DNA of 54,135 nucleotides from Ignavibacteriales bacterium (lineage in GTDB: Bacteria > Bacteroidota > Ignavibacteria > UBA10030 > UBA8401): assembly GCA_016182545.1 (NCBI GenBank), contig JACPGG010000074.1, positions 1 through 54,135 of the forward strand. The letters run 5' to 3'. Position numbers and translations under genes: made by a program. Numbering within the stretch: the stretch's first letter is position 1; each line of letters starts with the position of its first letter. Below, one piece after another: positions 45,273 to 53,661 of the stretch. A model generated the notes under the pieces. That model made no database searches. It was not told the origin of the DNA and saw nothing but the letters and a program-made list of their open reading frames with translations.

Positions 45273-45448
45273 ATGTTCTTTTTCATATTGATGTTGGTGT
45301 GTCGCGATGCGCGCCATGAAAATGGGAATCCCGTAACCTGCCCTCCGTGGCGGGAAATCGGGAGCTGACCCGCAACTGTGAGTTTGGTAATTAGTAATTC
45401 GTTGTTTGTTACTGGTATTTTTCCACCAATAACTAACGACCAATAACC
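45273..45448 (+). ncRNA. Cobalamin riboswitch 2 (upstream of btuB-like gene)
   Basis: A second copy of the element at 44435, also 176 bases. The 3' 137 bases or so, including the non-conserved AT-rich hairpin, are identical to copy 1. The few differences lie in the first 40 bases (for example GTGTCGCGATGCGCGCC for GTGGCGCGACGCGCGCC, which weakens the first hairpin). The same conserved blocks AAAATGGGAAT and GCTGACCCGCAACTGTGA are present. A short terminator follows at 45460. No clear promoter was found between the DUF6580 stop and this element, so it may be transcribed by read-through. Confidence 0.85.
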
Positions 45449-45459
45449 GCAATTTTCTT

Positions 45460-45481
45460 ATCCCGAAGATTGGGGTTTTTT
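45460..45481 (+). terminator. Riboswitch 2 expression-platform terminator
   Basis: Arms ATCCC (45460-45464) and GGGGT (45472-45476) followed by six T. The stem is short, with one G-U pair, but the T-tract and position directly after the aptamer fit a regulated terminator. Confidence 0.55.
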
Positions 45482-45520
45482 ATTCAACACAATTATTCAA
45501 TTGCGTTAACCGGAGATACA

Positions 45521-47701
45521 ATGAAGACATTTTTCTTTTTTGCGTTTGTACTTGTAGGGATATCCTTTGCCCAACAAGCAGATGGGGATATTGCCGATGA
45601 TTCGCTGACGGTATTCCAACTCGATGATGTGATGATCTCTGCGACACGATCGGCAAAGAATCTTCACGCCATCAGCCGCAGCGTCGATGTCATCAGCAAT
45701 GCACAGATCAAGGATTTTATGCATCAGAATACCGGAGAGTTATTGTCACTGCAAACGGGAATATTCGTTGTTGGTGCGGGACAAAATCCGGGAATGAATC
45801 AAGCGCTTTTTATGCGCGGGGCAGGGAGCCATCAAACAGCGATCATGGTCGACGGGGTGCGATTGACCGATCCTTCGACGGTGAATAACGTTGCCGATCT
45901 TTCTGAACTGTCATTGCTTGGTACCGATCGTCTGGAAATAGTCCGCGGGACTCACAGCACCTTGTTCGGCTCATCCGCGGTTGGAGGAGTAGTCAACATC
46001 CTTTCGAAAAAAAATAATACTCCGGGCATGCATGTTGATCTCAACGGAACAACGGGTACCCTCGGTCACGGATCATTCTTGCATTCAGAAAATGTGCTGA
46101 TCAATTATTCGCACACTTCGGGTTTATATCTTTCCGGCGGTGTCGAAAATTATTCTGTCAAGGGACTGGATGCCACCGTTGATACTGCAACGACCGGTTC
46201 TCCCTATAAGAACAGAGATAAGGATGATTTCGCGAAACAAGATTATATCGGGAAAATCGGATATAGCGATGAGACAAGCGATTTTTATTTTTCGTACAAA
46301 AAAAATTCACAAGAGACTGATATCGACAGAACTGCATTTATTGACGACGAGAACTATACGTTGAAATTCGACCGGAATTTTTTCACGTACGGCGCCGCGT
46401 ATCAGATCGATCCGTACGTTGAATTGAAATACATCGGCGGCTATTCAGACTTGAAAAGAGGTGCCGTCAATGATTCATCGCTCGTCGATGCCTCGGGCGG
46501 TACAGATCATACGTACTTCACAGATGATTATTCCGGCACATCGTTGACAAACGAACTGCAAGCGAATCTGTCATTCGTCGGTATCGAAGGGGTTATAGGT
46601 GCAGGACAGTATAAGGAAACGATGAATGTTCAGTCGTACATCTTCTCCTGGAGTTCGTTCGGAATATTTGAATCAAAAACAAATCTGGATACACTGAACT
46701 TGCAATCGGCGCTCACGAATTTCTTTGTACGGTTTGAAGTTGATGGTTCCGCTATTGATGGATCGTTAAATAATCTCTCTCTCGGCATTGGAGGAAGATT
46801 GAACAAACATGATGCGTATGGGACAAACGTTACATATGAGATTAATCCTTCCTACAGAATTTTCGAGGGGGGATTGTTGTATGCCCTGCATTCAACGGGA
46901 TTCACTGCTCCGTCATTGTACCAATTATTCGCCCCCAATTTATATTATACCTCACCAATAACGAGAGGAAACAAGAATCTGCAGCCCGAAAAATCCTCAT
47001 CGTTCGAGATCGGCTACAAAATGTCGATCGATGATGATCTTCGGTTTTCGCTGGCATATTTTACGACTGAAGTCAGTAATTCCATTGAGTATGTTTACCT
47101 GTGGGACGGCACAATCGGTGTCGATACGCTCGGCAACGATTTTCTGCGGGACGACTACAGAGGGGATACATATTTGAACGTCGGAAAAGTGACGACCAGC
47201 GGTTTTGAGGCGACATTTCATTCTACGATCAGTAAGCAAATATCCTTTGCGTGCAATTTCACATACATCACCGGAACATTGCAATACGCTCCTGCCGAAA
47301 TCAATACCACCCACACATCGAATCACCATGTTCAATTGTTCAACAACGGAGCGTTCCTGAACAGAGAAGTTGAGTCTTCAACATTGATTCGCAGGCCTGT
47401 GACAGCAAACTTGGTAGGAACATACCGACCGATTTCAGATCTTGCTCTTCGGCTGGATTGTCGAATTGTCGGCGAGCGATATGATGTATTCTTTGACCCG
47501 AAACTTGGACCGTTCGGTGCATTGGGCAGTGCTCCCGTTGAGAGTTACCTGTTGATTGATTTTTCCCAAAGGTATTCATTTGACGACAATGTAACTGTCA
47601 GCGGAAGGATCGAAAATATTTTCGACAAAAAATATTCCGATATCAAAGGCTTTGCAACTCGCGGCAGAAGTTTTTATGTGAACGTACATTTTGGATTGTG
47701 A
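45521..47701 (+). CDS. btuB: BtuB-like TonB-dependent outer-membrane receptor (cobalamin uptake)
   Basis: A 726-residue TonB-dependent receptor. The signal peptide (KTFFFFAFVLVGISFAQ) is followed by a TonB-box-like DSLTVFQLDDVMISATRS segment, a plug domain with SVDVISNAQIKDF, LFMRGAGSHQTAIMVDGVRLTDP and LEIVRGTHSTLFGSSAVGGVVNI, and a barrel ending in the aromatic signature FYVNVHFGL. The start is the ATG at 45521, preceded by CGGAG; the longer frame from TTG 45470 begins inside a terminator. A cobalamin riboswitch upstream strongly suggests vitamin B12 or a related corrinoid as substrate, imported with TonB energy. A strong terminator ends the unit. Confidence 0.9.
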   Translation: MKTFFFFAFVLVGISFAQQADGDIADDSLTVFQLDDVMISATRSAKNLHAISRSVDVISNAQIKDFMHQNTGELLSLQTGIFVVGAGQNPGMNQALFMRGAGSHQTAIMVDGVRLTDPSTVNNVADLSELSLLGTDRLEIVRGTHSTLFGSSAVGGVVNILSKKNNTPGMHVDLNGTTGTLGHGSFLHSENVLINYSHTSGLYLSGGVENYSVKGLDATVDTATTGSPYKNRDKDDFAKQDYIGKIGYSDETSDFYFSYKKNSQETDIDRTAFIDDENYTLKFDRNFFTYGAAYQIDPYVELKYIGGYSDLKRGAVNDSSLVDASGGTDHTYFTDDYSGTSLTNELQANLSFVGIEGVIGAGQYKETMNVQSYIFSWSSFGIFESKTNLDTLNLQSALTNFFVRFEVDGSAIDGSLNNLSLGIGGRLNKHDAYGTNVTYEINPSYRIFEGGLLYALHSTGFTAPSLYQLFAPNLYYTSPITRGNKNLQPEKSSSFEIGYKMSIDDDLRFSLAYFTTEVSNSIEYVYLWDGTIGVDTLGNDFLRDDYRGDTYLNVGKVTTSGFEATFHSTISKQISFACNFTYITGTLQYAPAEINTTHTSNHHVQLFNNGAFLNREVESSTLIRRPVTANLVGTYRPISDLALRLDCRIVGERYDVFFDPKLGPFGALGSAPVESYLLIDFSQRYSFDDNVTVSGRIENIFDKKYSDIKGFATRGRSFYVNVHFGL

Positions 47702-47729
47702 ATACCGTAAGGAATACGGTAAATTGGAC

Positions 47730-47762
47730 AAAAACAGCGACCATGTGGTCGCTGTTTTTATT
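47730..47762. terminator. Strong intrinsic terminator after btuB-like gene
   Basis: A perfect 13-base stem (AAAAACAGCGACC / GGTCGCTGTTTTT) with loop ATGT. A-runs on one side and T-runs on the other make it potentially bidirectional. It lies 29 bases after the receptor stop. Confidence 0.9.
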
Positions 47763-47817
47763 TTATGCAAGTTTGGGTATATTCTTTTGTAATCATCAAG
47801 GAAAAATAGAAATACCT

Positions 47818-49521
47818 ATGCCTTCAATCTCAATTCAATCCGGTCAACTTCAGGACAATCTCAATAATCAATTTACATCATTCGCGACACATTCTATCAT
47901 CAAACGCCTGTGGGAAAAAGATCACACAGTATGGCGCAGTGAGGAAGTGCACAAAAAATCGATCCTCAACAGGCTTGGCTGGCTGACAAGCATAGACCTT
48001 ATGAAAGAGAATGCGGACAGTTTAATTTCGTTTGCCGACGAAATTAAAACTGCCGGGTTCAAACACATTGTTGTGCTTGGAATGGGAGGTAGCAGTCTCT
48101 GTCCTGATGTTTGTCGTGCAACATTTGGATCAGTAACGGGATTTCCCCGGTTGCTGGTTTTGGATAGCACGAACCCGACATCAGTGCTGCGCATAGAAAG
48201 ACAAATTGATCTTGCAGCCACGATATTTATCGTTGCCAGCAAATCAGGGGGCACGACCGAAACGAATATGTTCTATCAATATTTCTACGATCGTGTCGGT
48301 TCTGTGAAGAGGAATCCGGGTGAGAATTTTATCGCCGTGACGGACGCAAATACGAAAATGGAAAGCATCGCAAAAGAGAAACAGTTTCGAAAGATCTTTC
48401 TTAATCCGGAAGATATCGGAGGTCGATATTCAGCTCTTTCATACTTTGGGCTTGTGCCAATGGCACTTATAGGGATGGATATAAAAAAAATGCTTGCGTC
48501 GGCTGATGAGATGAGGAAGCAATCCAAGTTTGAGACCGTCCAAAATCCTGCTGCTCAAATAGGATTATTGATGGGTGAAGCACATAATGAGGGAGTGGAC
48601 AAAGTTACGTTTATAATGTCCCCTGAAATATCGACATTTGCATATTGGGTGGAACAATTGGTTGCCGAAAGCACGGGGAAAGAGGGGAAAGGTATTTTAC
48701 CGATCGAAGGGGAGATCCTTCCCGATAGATTCGATGCGAATCAATTTGGTGCCGACCGCCTCTTCGTTTTTGTCATTCTCGAAAATTATTCGCATACGTA
48801 TTCCGCTCTTCAAAAGGAATTGGCAAACCGCGGAATTCCCTATGCAACGATAATCCTTAAAGATGTATATGAACTTGGATCGCAATTCTTTTTGTGGGAA
48901 TTTGCAACGGCTATATCCGCAGTTGTTTTGAAGATCAATCCGTTTGATGAACCGAATGTAAAAGAGAGTAAAGATAACACGGTACGCGTCATCGAAGAAT
49001 TCAAAAAAAACGGAAAACTCCCCGCGAACAACAACATCTTCACTGACAGCGTGCTGAACGTATTTGCTGAACCGGCATATGCATCGAATCTACCCGTATC
49101 ATCCGTATCACATATACTAAAGAGACATTTCACCGGGAAGAAAGGTGAGGATTACATTGCCTTGCTCGCCTACATAGATCAAAATACGCTCAATGAAAAA
49201 TTACTGTATTCTCTCAGAGAAGAATTGGTAAAAGTATTCGGGATTCCCGTGACAGTTGGTTTCGGACCGCGGTATTTGCATTCAACAGGTCAATTGCATA
49301 AGGGAGGAAAATCGAACGGAATATTTCTTCTGATAACTGCTGATGAGCCGGATGATCTTACAATTCCCGGAGAAGTATTCTCGTTTGAGACATTGAAAAA
49401 TGCTCAGGCACTTGGAGATTATCGATCGTTTGCTTCCCGCGACGCCCGGCTGTTACACGTTCATATCTCAGGTCCGATCGACATCGGATTGAAAAGGATA
49501 TCTTGGGAAATATTACACTGA
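47818..49521 (+). CDS. pgi: Glucose-6-phosphate isomerase
   Basis: Interconverts glucose-6-phosphate and fructose-6-phosphate. The 567-residue protein matches the isomerase half of the bifunctional transaldolase/phosphoglucose isomerase proteins: VVLGMGGSSLCPDV, VASKSGGTTETNMFYQYFY, GGRYSALSYFGLVPMALIG and LHSTGQLHKGGKSNG. The two SIS domains are complete. The start is the ATG at 47818; the open frame extends back to 47698, but that stretch crosses the strong terminator hairpin and has no family similarity. No transaldolase domain is attached here. It forms the start of a small group with nanE and a Wzi-like gene. Confidence 0.9.
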   Translation: MPSISIQSGQLQDNLNNQFTSFATHSIIKRLWEKDHTVWRSEEVHKKSILNRLGWLTSIDLMKENADSLISFADEIKTAGFKHIVVLGMGGSSLCPDVCRATFGSVTGFPRLLVLDSTNPTSVLRIERQIDLAATIFIVASKSGGTTETNMFYQYFYDRVGSVKRNPGENFIAVTDANTKMESIAKEKQFRKIFLNPEDIGGRYSALSYFGLVPMALIGMDIKKMLASADEMRKQSKFETVQNPAAQIGLLMGEAHNEGVDKVTFIMSPEISTFAYWVEQLVAESTGKEGKGILPIEGEILPDRFDANQFGADRLFVFVILENYSHTYSALQKELANRGIPYATIILKDVYELGSQFFLWEFATAISAVVLKINPFDEPNVKESKDNTVRVIEEFKKNGKLPANNNIFTDSVLNVFAEPAYASNLPVSSVSHILKRHFTGKKGEDYIALLAYIDQNTLNEKLLYSLREELVKVFGIPVTVGFGPRYLHSTGQLHKGGKSNGIFLLITADEPDDLTIPGEVFSFETLKNAQALGDYRSFASRDARLLHVHISGPIDIGLKRISWEILH

Positions 49522-49557
49522 ATTCGGGTCAGCGGCTCTCATTAATCGGACAATCGT

Positions 49558-50253
49558 ATGAATGAATTCATTGCAAAACTCAAACACGGACTCATCGTCT
49601 CATGTCAGGCAGAGGAAGGCGATCCGTTCAACCATCCTGATATGATGGCGAAGTTTGCAAAAGCGGCGCAACTTGGCGGAGCCGTCGGAATCCGGACGCA
49701 GGGGATTGAAAATATTAAAGCAGTCCGAAGAGCAGTCGATCTTCCGTTGATAGGAATTATTGACGGGCAATATGAGAACGGATGGATCTGCGTTACTCCC
49801 GATCATAAGGATATTGAACAGATCATCGGTGCAGGAGCGGATATTGTTGCGCTCGATGTTACTCCGCGTAAACGACCAAATGGATTGGACGGGATTGAAT
49901 TCTTTGATGAAGTGCGGGACAGGTACAATATTCCGCTTATTGCGGATATTGCAACTTTTGAGGAGGGCGTACGTGCCGCTGAAATGGGCGCCGACGGTAT
50001 TGCCACAACACTTTCAGGTTATACCGATTACACCATGAAGTTCTCACCCGATGCACCCGATTTTGTTTTGATCGAACAACTTTCCCGCGGTGTAAAAGTA
50101 CCTGTGCTTGCCGAGGGAAGGATCTGGACGCCCGAACAGTCGAAGGAATCGTTGATGCGCGGTGCATATGCAGTCGTCGTCGGGACGGCGATCACTCGTC
50201 CCAGAGTCATGGCAAAAAAGTTCGTCGATGTCATGTCTTCAAAAATAAATTAA
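49558..50253 (+). CDS. nanE: N-acetylmannosamine-6-phosphate 2-epimerase (NanE)
   Basis: A TIM-barrel epimerase of 231 residues that converts ManNAc-6-phosphate to GlcNAc-6-phosphate in sialic acid/ManNAc use. Family blocks: LKHGLIVSCQAEEGDPFNHP near the N terminus, GIRTQGIENIKAVR, LIGIIDGQYENGWICVTPD, ADIVALDVTPRKRP with the catalytic-site lysine/aspartate, ADIATFEEGVRAAEMGADGIATTLSGYT and LAEGRIWTPEQ. It lies 36 bases after pgi. No nanA, nanK or sialidase is seen in the window, apart from the distant Asp-box remnant, so whether it serves sialic acid use or amino-sugar balance is open. Confidence 0.92.
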   Translation: MNEFIAKLKHGLIVSCQAEEGDPFNHPDMMAKFAKAAQLGGAVGIRTQGIENIKAVRRAVDLPLIGIIDGQYENGWICVTPDHKDIEQIIGAGADIVALDVTPRKRPNGLDGIEFFDEVRDRYNIPLIADIATFEEGVRAAEMGADGIATTLSGYTDYTMKFSPDAPDFVLIEQLSRGVKVPVLAEGRIWTPEQSKESLMRGAYAVVVGTAITRPRVMAKKFVDVMSSKIN

Positions 50254-50283
50254 CAGCCCCATTCCATAAGGCTTAAATTATTG

Positions 50284-51885
50284 ATGAAAAAAATAATTTT
50301 ATTTTTCTTTCCGGTATATCTTTTCGCACAGTCAGTATACCTTCCCCCGACGCATCAAGTCTATAAATATCTGGACAAGATGGAAGCAAAGCAGGTTATC
50401 GTCGGTTATCGGGATGAAGTAAAACCGATGACGCGTGAAACGATTGCACGATTCCTCGTCCAAATAGATACAACCTCACACATGATAACCGACGTTGAAC
50501 AAGAAGAGCAATACTTCTACAAAGAAGAGTTTTATCAGGAACTCGTGAACGTAGGGTATGAGAATGTTATTGAGGAACGCTGGCATCCGTATCAATACAA
50601 AAGCACTATAGGAAATTTTAATTTCAATGTAAGCGGCGGATACACGTACCACGCACGCGGCGACGGAAAATATACAACAGTGACATCCAACGGTGCTTTT
50701 ACGTACGGTTACATTGGTGAGAATGTCGGAACTTATTTTTATTTTCGAGATAACCATGAAGCCGGATCGTTCCGTGATCCGCAAAGAATTCTGTCGCCAA
50801 TTCCCGCCGAAGTTCCATCGCGCACTTTTGCAGGTCGATTCTTCGAGTACAGTACCATTGAAACGCAGGTGAATATCGACGCGGGTTTTGTCACCCTGTC
50901 ATTGGAAAAAATGCCGAACGTCTGGGGGAGCGGGGAACGGGGCACTATTATTCTTTCAAATAAACCTCCCTCTTATCCGCAAATAAAATTGCGCGCGGAA
51001 CTCGGGGACAATATTAGTTTCACATATCTTCACGCATGGTTGTTCTCAGATATCATTGATTCCGCACGATCGTATCAGTTGCCGGATATCCCGCCTCCGA
51101 CCGGTTTTCGGCGCGTTAACAAACAAAAATATCTTGCTGCACATATACTTGAGTTTACTCCATGGGACGGTGTTGATATTGCAGTTGGCGAGTCACAAGT
51201 GTACGGCAACAGAGATCCGGAATTGATCTATTTGATTCCGGTGATGTTCTTCAAAGCTGCGGAGCATTGGGGGTATGATACCGATAATTCTCAGTTGTTT
51301 CTAAGTCTGGATCTAAATCTCGTTCCACAGTATAATTTTTATCTCTCACTTTTTATCGACGAATTTTCGACCGAAGATTTTTATCGCTCCGACAGACAGC
51401 GTAATCAACTCGGATTCACGGTCGGAACCCGTGCATACGATACATTTCTGCCGGATACAAAACTCTTGATCGAGTACACACGACTCAATCCCTGGGTGTA
51501 TAATCATAAATATCCCGAAGTGACATTCCAAAGTCATTCTGTCGATATGGGGCATTGGCTCGGGCAGAATGCGGACCTATTGTTCGTCCAGGGTATGTAT
51601 CAACCTTCACGAAATTTGAGACTCGGCTTCCAACTGGAAACCTGGAGGAAAGGCGGCAAACTACCCACCATCAGTCAATACAGACTTCCGACACCGGAAT
51701 TCTTGTACAGCCCGCGGACAAAATCTCAATCGTTTGGTCTTGTCGGAAATTATGAAGTAGTCCGTGATATGAATGTCGATTTTCAACTGCTGCAATCCCG
51801 ATATAGCAGTGAAGTGAATGCCGGCGCGACAGATTATACAGCAAAACTGGATGCATTTATCGGCATTCGGTACAATATGTACTGA
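50284..51885 (+). CDS. Wzi-like capsule assembly outer-membrane protein
   Basis: A 533-residue exported protein with a signal peptide (KKIILFFFPVYLFAQS), a short helical region (residues about 20-80, VYKYLDKMEAKQVIVGYRDE) and a long run of amphipathic strands consistent with a beta barrel. The segment LEKMPNVWGSGERGTIILSNKPPSYPQI resembles the central signature of the Wzi capsule assembly family; the C terminus FIGIRYNMY has the final aromatic residue of barrel proteins. Wzi binds and organises surface polysaccharide. The ATG at 50284 is preferred to the TTG directly before it. Capsule attachment would fit the polysaccharide locus but is only inferred. Confidence 0.75.
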   Translation: MKKIILFFFPVYLFAQSVYLPPTHQVYKYLDKMEAKQVIVGYRDEVKPMTRETIARFLVQIDTTSHMITDVEQEEQYFYKEEFYQELVNVGYENVIEERWHPYQYKSTIGNFNFNVSGGYTYHARGDGKYTTVTSNGAFTYGYIGENVGTYFYFRDNHEAGSFRDPQRILSPIPAEVPSRTFAGRFFEYSTIETQVNIDAGFVTLSLEKMPNVWGSGERGTIILSNKPPSYPQIKLRAELGDNISFTYLHAWLFSDIIDSARSYQLPDIPPPTGFRRVNKQKYLAAHILEFTPWDGVDIAVGESQVYGNRDPELIYLIPVMFFKAAEHWGYDTDNSQLFLSLDLNLVPQYNFYLSLFIDEFSTEDFYRSDRQRNQLGFTVGTRAYDTFLPDTKLLIEYTRLNPWVYNHKYPEVTFQSHSVDMGHWLGQNADLLFVQGMYQPSRNLRLGFQLETWRKGGKLPTISQYRLPTPEFLYSPRTKSQSFGLVGNYEVVRDMNVDFQLLQSRYSSEVNAGATDYTAKLDAFIGIRYNMY

Positions 51886-51930
51886 GTGTTAAACTTGAAC
51901 ATGGTTTTTTGTGTCAAAAAGTCATACTGA

Positions 51931-52482
51931 ATGAATCCATCTGATGAATTGACTCTGATTCAGAATTTTAAGAACGGGGATGAACAAGCATTTAATCAAT
52001 TAGTGCTTCGTTATCAGGAAAAGATTTATTGGATCGTTCGTCGGATGATAGCGGACCATGATGATGCCGATGATGTGACTCAAAATGTCTTCATCAAAGC
52101 ATATCAATCGTTGCGGTCGTTCAAGGGCGATTCGAGTTTCTACACGTGGATCTACAGGATCGCGATCAATCTGTCGCTGAATGAGATACGGAGAAAGAAA
52201 TTACGGAGGACGTTCTCGCTTGATGAAGAGGTGATGCATGTCAGTTCGCATGACGAGAATCCGCAAGAAAAATTGGAGAGCGATGAGCGCAGGGCATTGA
52301 TCCGCGAAGCGATCGAAACGCTTCCGGAAAAGCAGAAGAAAGTGTTTGTATTGCGGTACCATGAAGAATTACCGTATGAGGAGATCTCAAAAATTCTGCA
52401 TACGAGCGTCGGTGGGTTAAAAGCGAATTATTTCCATGCTGTGAAAAAGATAGGAGAGTATTTGAAGAATGAATCGAGATGA
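51931..52482 (+). CDS. ECF-type RNA polymerase sigma factor (RpoE-like)
   Basis: A 183-residue group 4 sigma factor. Region 2 spans about residues 22-90 (FNQLVLRYQEKIYWIVRRM, DADDVTQNVFIKAYQSLRSF, FYTWIYRIAINLSLNEIRRKK as separate helices), and region 4 about 120-175 (AIETLPEKQKKVFVLRYHEE, YEEISKILHTSVGGLKANYF). The gene overlaps the following membrane protein gene by 14 bases, the usual arrangement of a sigma factor with its anti-sigma factor. Its target promoters cannot be predicted from this window. Confidence 0.93.
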   Translation: MNPSDELTLIQNFKNGDEQAFNQLVLRYQEKIYWIVRRMIADHDDADDVTQNVFIKAYQSLRSFKGDSSFYTWIYRIAINLSLNEIRRKKLRRTFSLDEEVMHVSSHDENPQEKLESDERRALIREAIETLPEKQKKVFVLRYHEELPYEEISKILHTSVGGLKANYFHAVKKIGEYLKNESR

Positions 52483-53083
52483 ATTATACCGGTTGTTGAT
52501 CGACTACGCTGAAGGAACGCTGGACAGCTCCCAAAAAAAGCTGATCGAGACGGAGCTCAAAAAATCGTATCCGTTGCGCAAAGATCTTGAATTGTTGCAA
52601 TCAACGTTTGCATCCTTGCAGCGTGATGAAGAGGAAGATATCTCCAGCTATTATTTCTCAAATTTCTTACCGCGGCTGAGAGAGAACATTGACCGGCGAA
52701 AGACATATCACTTGTTCGTAGTTCCTTTATGGTTACAGAAACTGGCAGCGCCTCTCTCGGTTGCGGTTGTCATTTTATCGTTATTCGGATTATATAATCT
52801 TCTCCTGCCTGATACAACGATGCAGGTATTGAGATCGATTGTTCATGAAGCAGAGCAGGGGGAGGTGGAACAATTGATCGCAACAGGGACTCCATTTGGA
52901 GTTTCAACAGGTTCCACGTCATCGGTATTTTCATCGGGAAATGAACAGATGCTGGCGGAAGAATTGCTGACCACGTCATCGCTGTATGATAATGTTGTAT
53001 CGGATTCACAGATATTATCTCAACTGGATGAACAGGATGTTGACTTGATCGTGCAACATCTCAATACCGGATTAGTTCGTTAA
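52469..53083 (+). CDS. Putative membrane-bound anti-sigma factor
   Basis: A 204-residue protein with an N-terminal cytoplasmic helical domain (DELYRLLIDYAEGTLDSSQKK, as in anti-sigma domains, but with no zinc-binding His-Cys motif), one membrane helix (about residues 92-112) and a Ser/Thr/Glu-rich periplasmic tail. I infer an anti-sigma role from the 14-base overlap with the ECF sigma gene and the topology; sequence similarity to known families is weak by eye. The tail has a QLDEQDVDLIVQHL helix near the end. The next gene starts twelve bases after its stop. Confidence 0.7.
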   Translation: MNRDELYRLLIDYAEGTLDSSQKKLIETELKKSYPLRKDLELLQSTFASLQRDEEEDISSYYFSNFLPRLRENIDRRKTYHLFVVPLWLQKLAAPLSVAVVILSLFGLYNLLLPDTTMQVLRSIVHEAEQGEVEQLIATGTPFGVSTGSTSSVFSSGNEQMLAEELLTTSSLYDNVVSDSQILSQLDEQDVDLIVQHLNTGLVR

Positions 53084-53094
53084 TGGAGAACACT

Positions 53095-53556
53095 ATGAAA
53101 AAATGGATATTGTTGTTTATCATCTGCTCCGTGACTGTCTTTGGACAAATGCGCGGTCAAATGGGTAAACGCCCGTTGGAACGCCTTGAAAGTTTCAAGA
53201 AAGTCCGAATGCTTGAAGCATTGAAACTGGAAGAGGAGAAAGGCTTGAAGCTTGTGACGCGGTACAATCAACATCGTGAAAGCGTCCGGAGTCTTGAAGA
53301 GGAACGGAAGGGTATCATTGATAAGCTGGAAGAAAAAGTAAATGACGGTGCATCTGAAAGCGAGTTCCAAAAATCATTCAATGACCTCATCGAGATTGAA
53401 AAGAAGATCCTGGATGCAAAGACGAAATATCTCACGGAATTGAAAGATATACTCACCACAAAGCAAATTGCAGAATATCTGATCTTTGAACGAAGTTTTG
53501 CCCGCGATATCCGCGATATAATGCGTGAAGGGCAGAAAGAACGGTCGAAAAAATAG
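53095..53556 (+). CDS. Spy/CpxP-like periplasmic helical protein
   Basis: A 153-residue exported protein: a signal peptide (KKWILLFIICSVTVFGQ), then an almost fully charged helical region with FKKVRMLEALKLEEEKGLKLV and repeated Glu/Lys heptads, close to the all-helical LTxxQ-type Spy/CpxP chaperones, but with LTTKQIAEYLIFE instead of a clear LTxxQ pair. The ATG at 53095 is preferred over 53083, because GGAGAA lies just before it. Position after a sigma/anti-sigma pair suggests that it responds to or senses envelope stress, a common arrangement in this phylum. The function is inferred. Confidence 0.75.
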   Translation: MKKWILLFIICSVTVFGQMRGQMGKRPLERLESFKKVRMLEALKLEEEKGLKLVTRYNQHRESVRSLEEERKGIIDKLEEKVNDGASESEFQKSFNDLIEIEKKILDAKTKYLTELKDILTTKQIAEYLIFERSFARDIRDIMREGQKERSKK

Positions 53557-53580
53557 TCTTGATATGTATCATGAAACAGG

Positions 53581-53617
53581 GGTGAAGCACGCATGGTGTT
53601 TCACCTTTTTGTTTTTT
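53581..53617 (+). terminator. Intrinsic terminator after the sigma/anti-sigma/Spy-like operon
   Basis: A 10-base stem (GGTGAAGCAC / GTGTTTCACC with one G-U pair), loop GCATG, then TTTTTGTTTTTT. It lies 25 bases after the stop of the Spy-like gene and marks the end of this operon. Confidence 0.9.
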
Positions 53618-53661
53618 AACCGTCATTTTGCATCTTCTAAAATTAAACGTATATTTTTTCC

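Noticed and set aside
44435-45448. Direct repeat as ends of a mobile element carrying the DUF6580 gene
   Set aside because: The repeats are functional riboswitches, no transposase or terminal inverted repeats are present, and both have regulated terminators.
44267-45452. Reverse-strand open frames over both riboswitches that share a 50-residue identical stretch (44279-44605 and 45267-45452)
   Set aside because: Their similarity only reflects the duplicated riboswitch DNA read backwards; the RNA structure on the + strand explains the conservation.
45470-45520. TTG start for the btuB-like gene at 45470
   Set aside because: It starts inside a terminator stem; the ATG at 45521 gives a clean signal peptide and has a ribosome site.
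47698-47817. 40-codon N-terminal extension of glucose-6-phosphate isomerase
   Set aside because: The stretch crosses a 13-base-stem intrinsic terminator and encodes nothing typical of the family.
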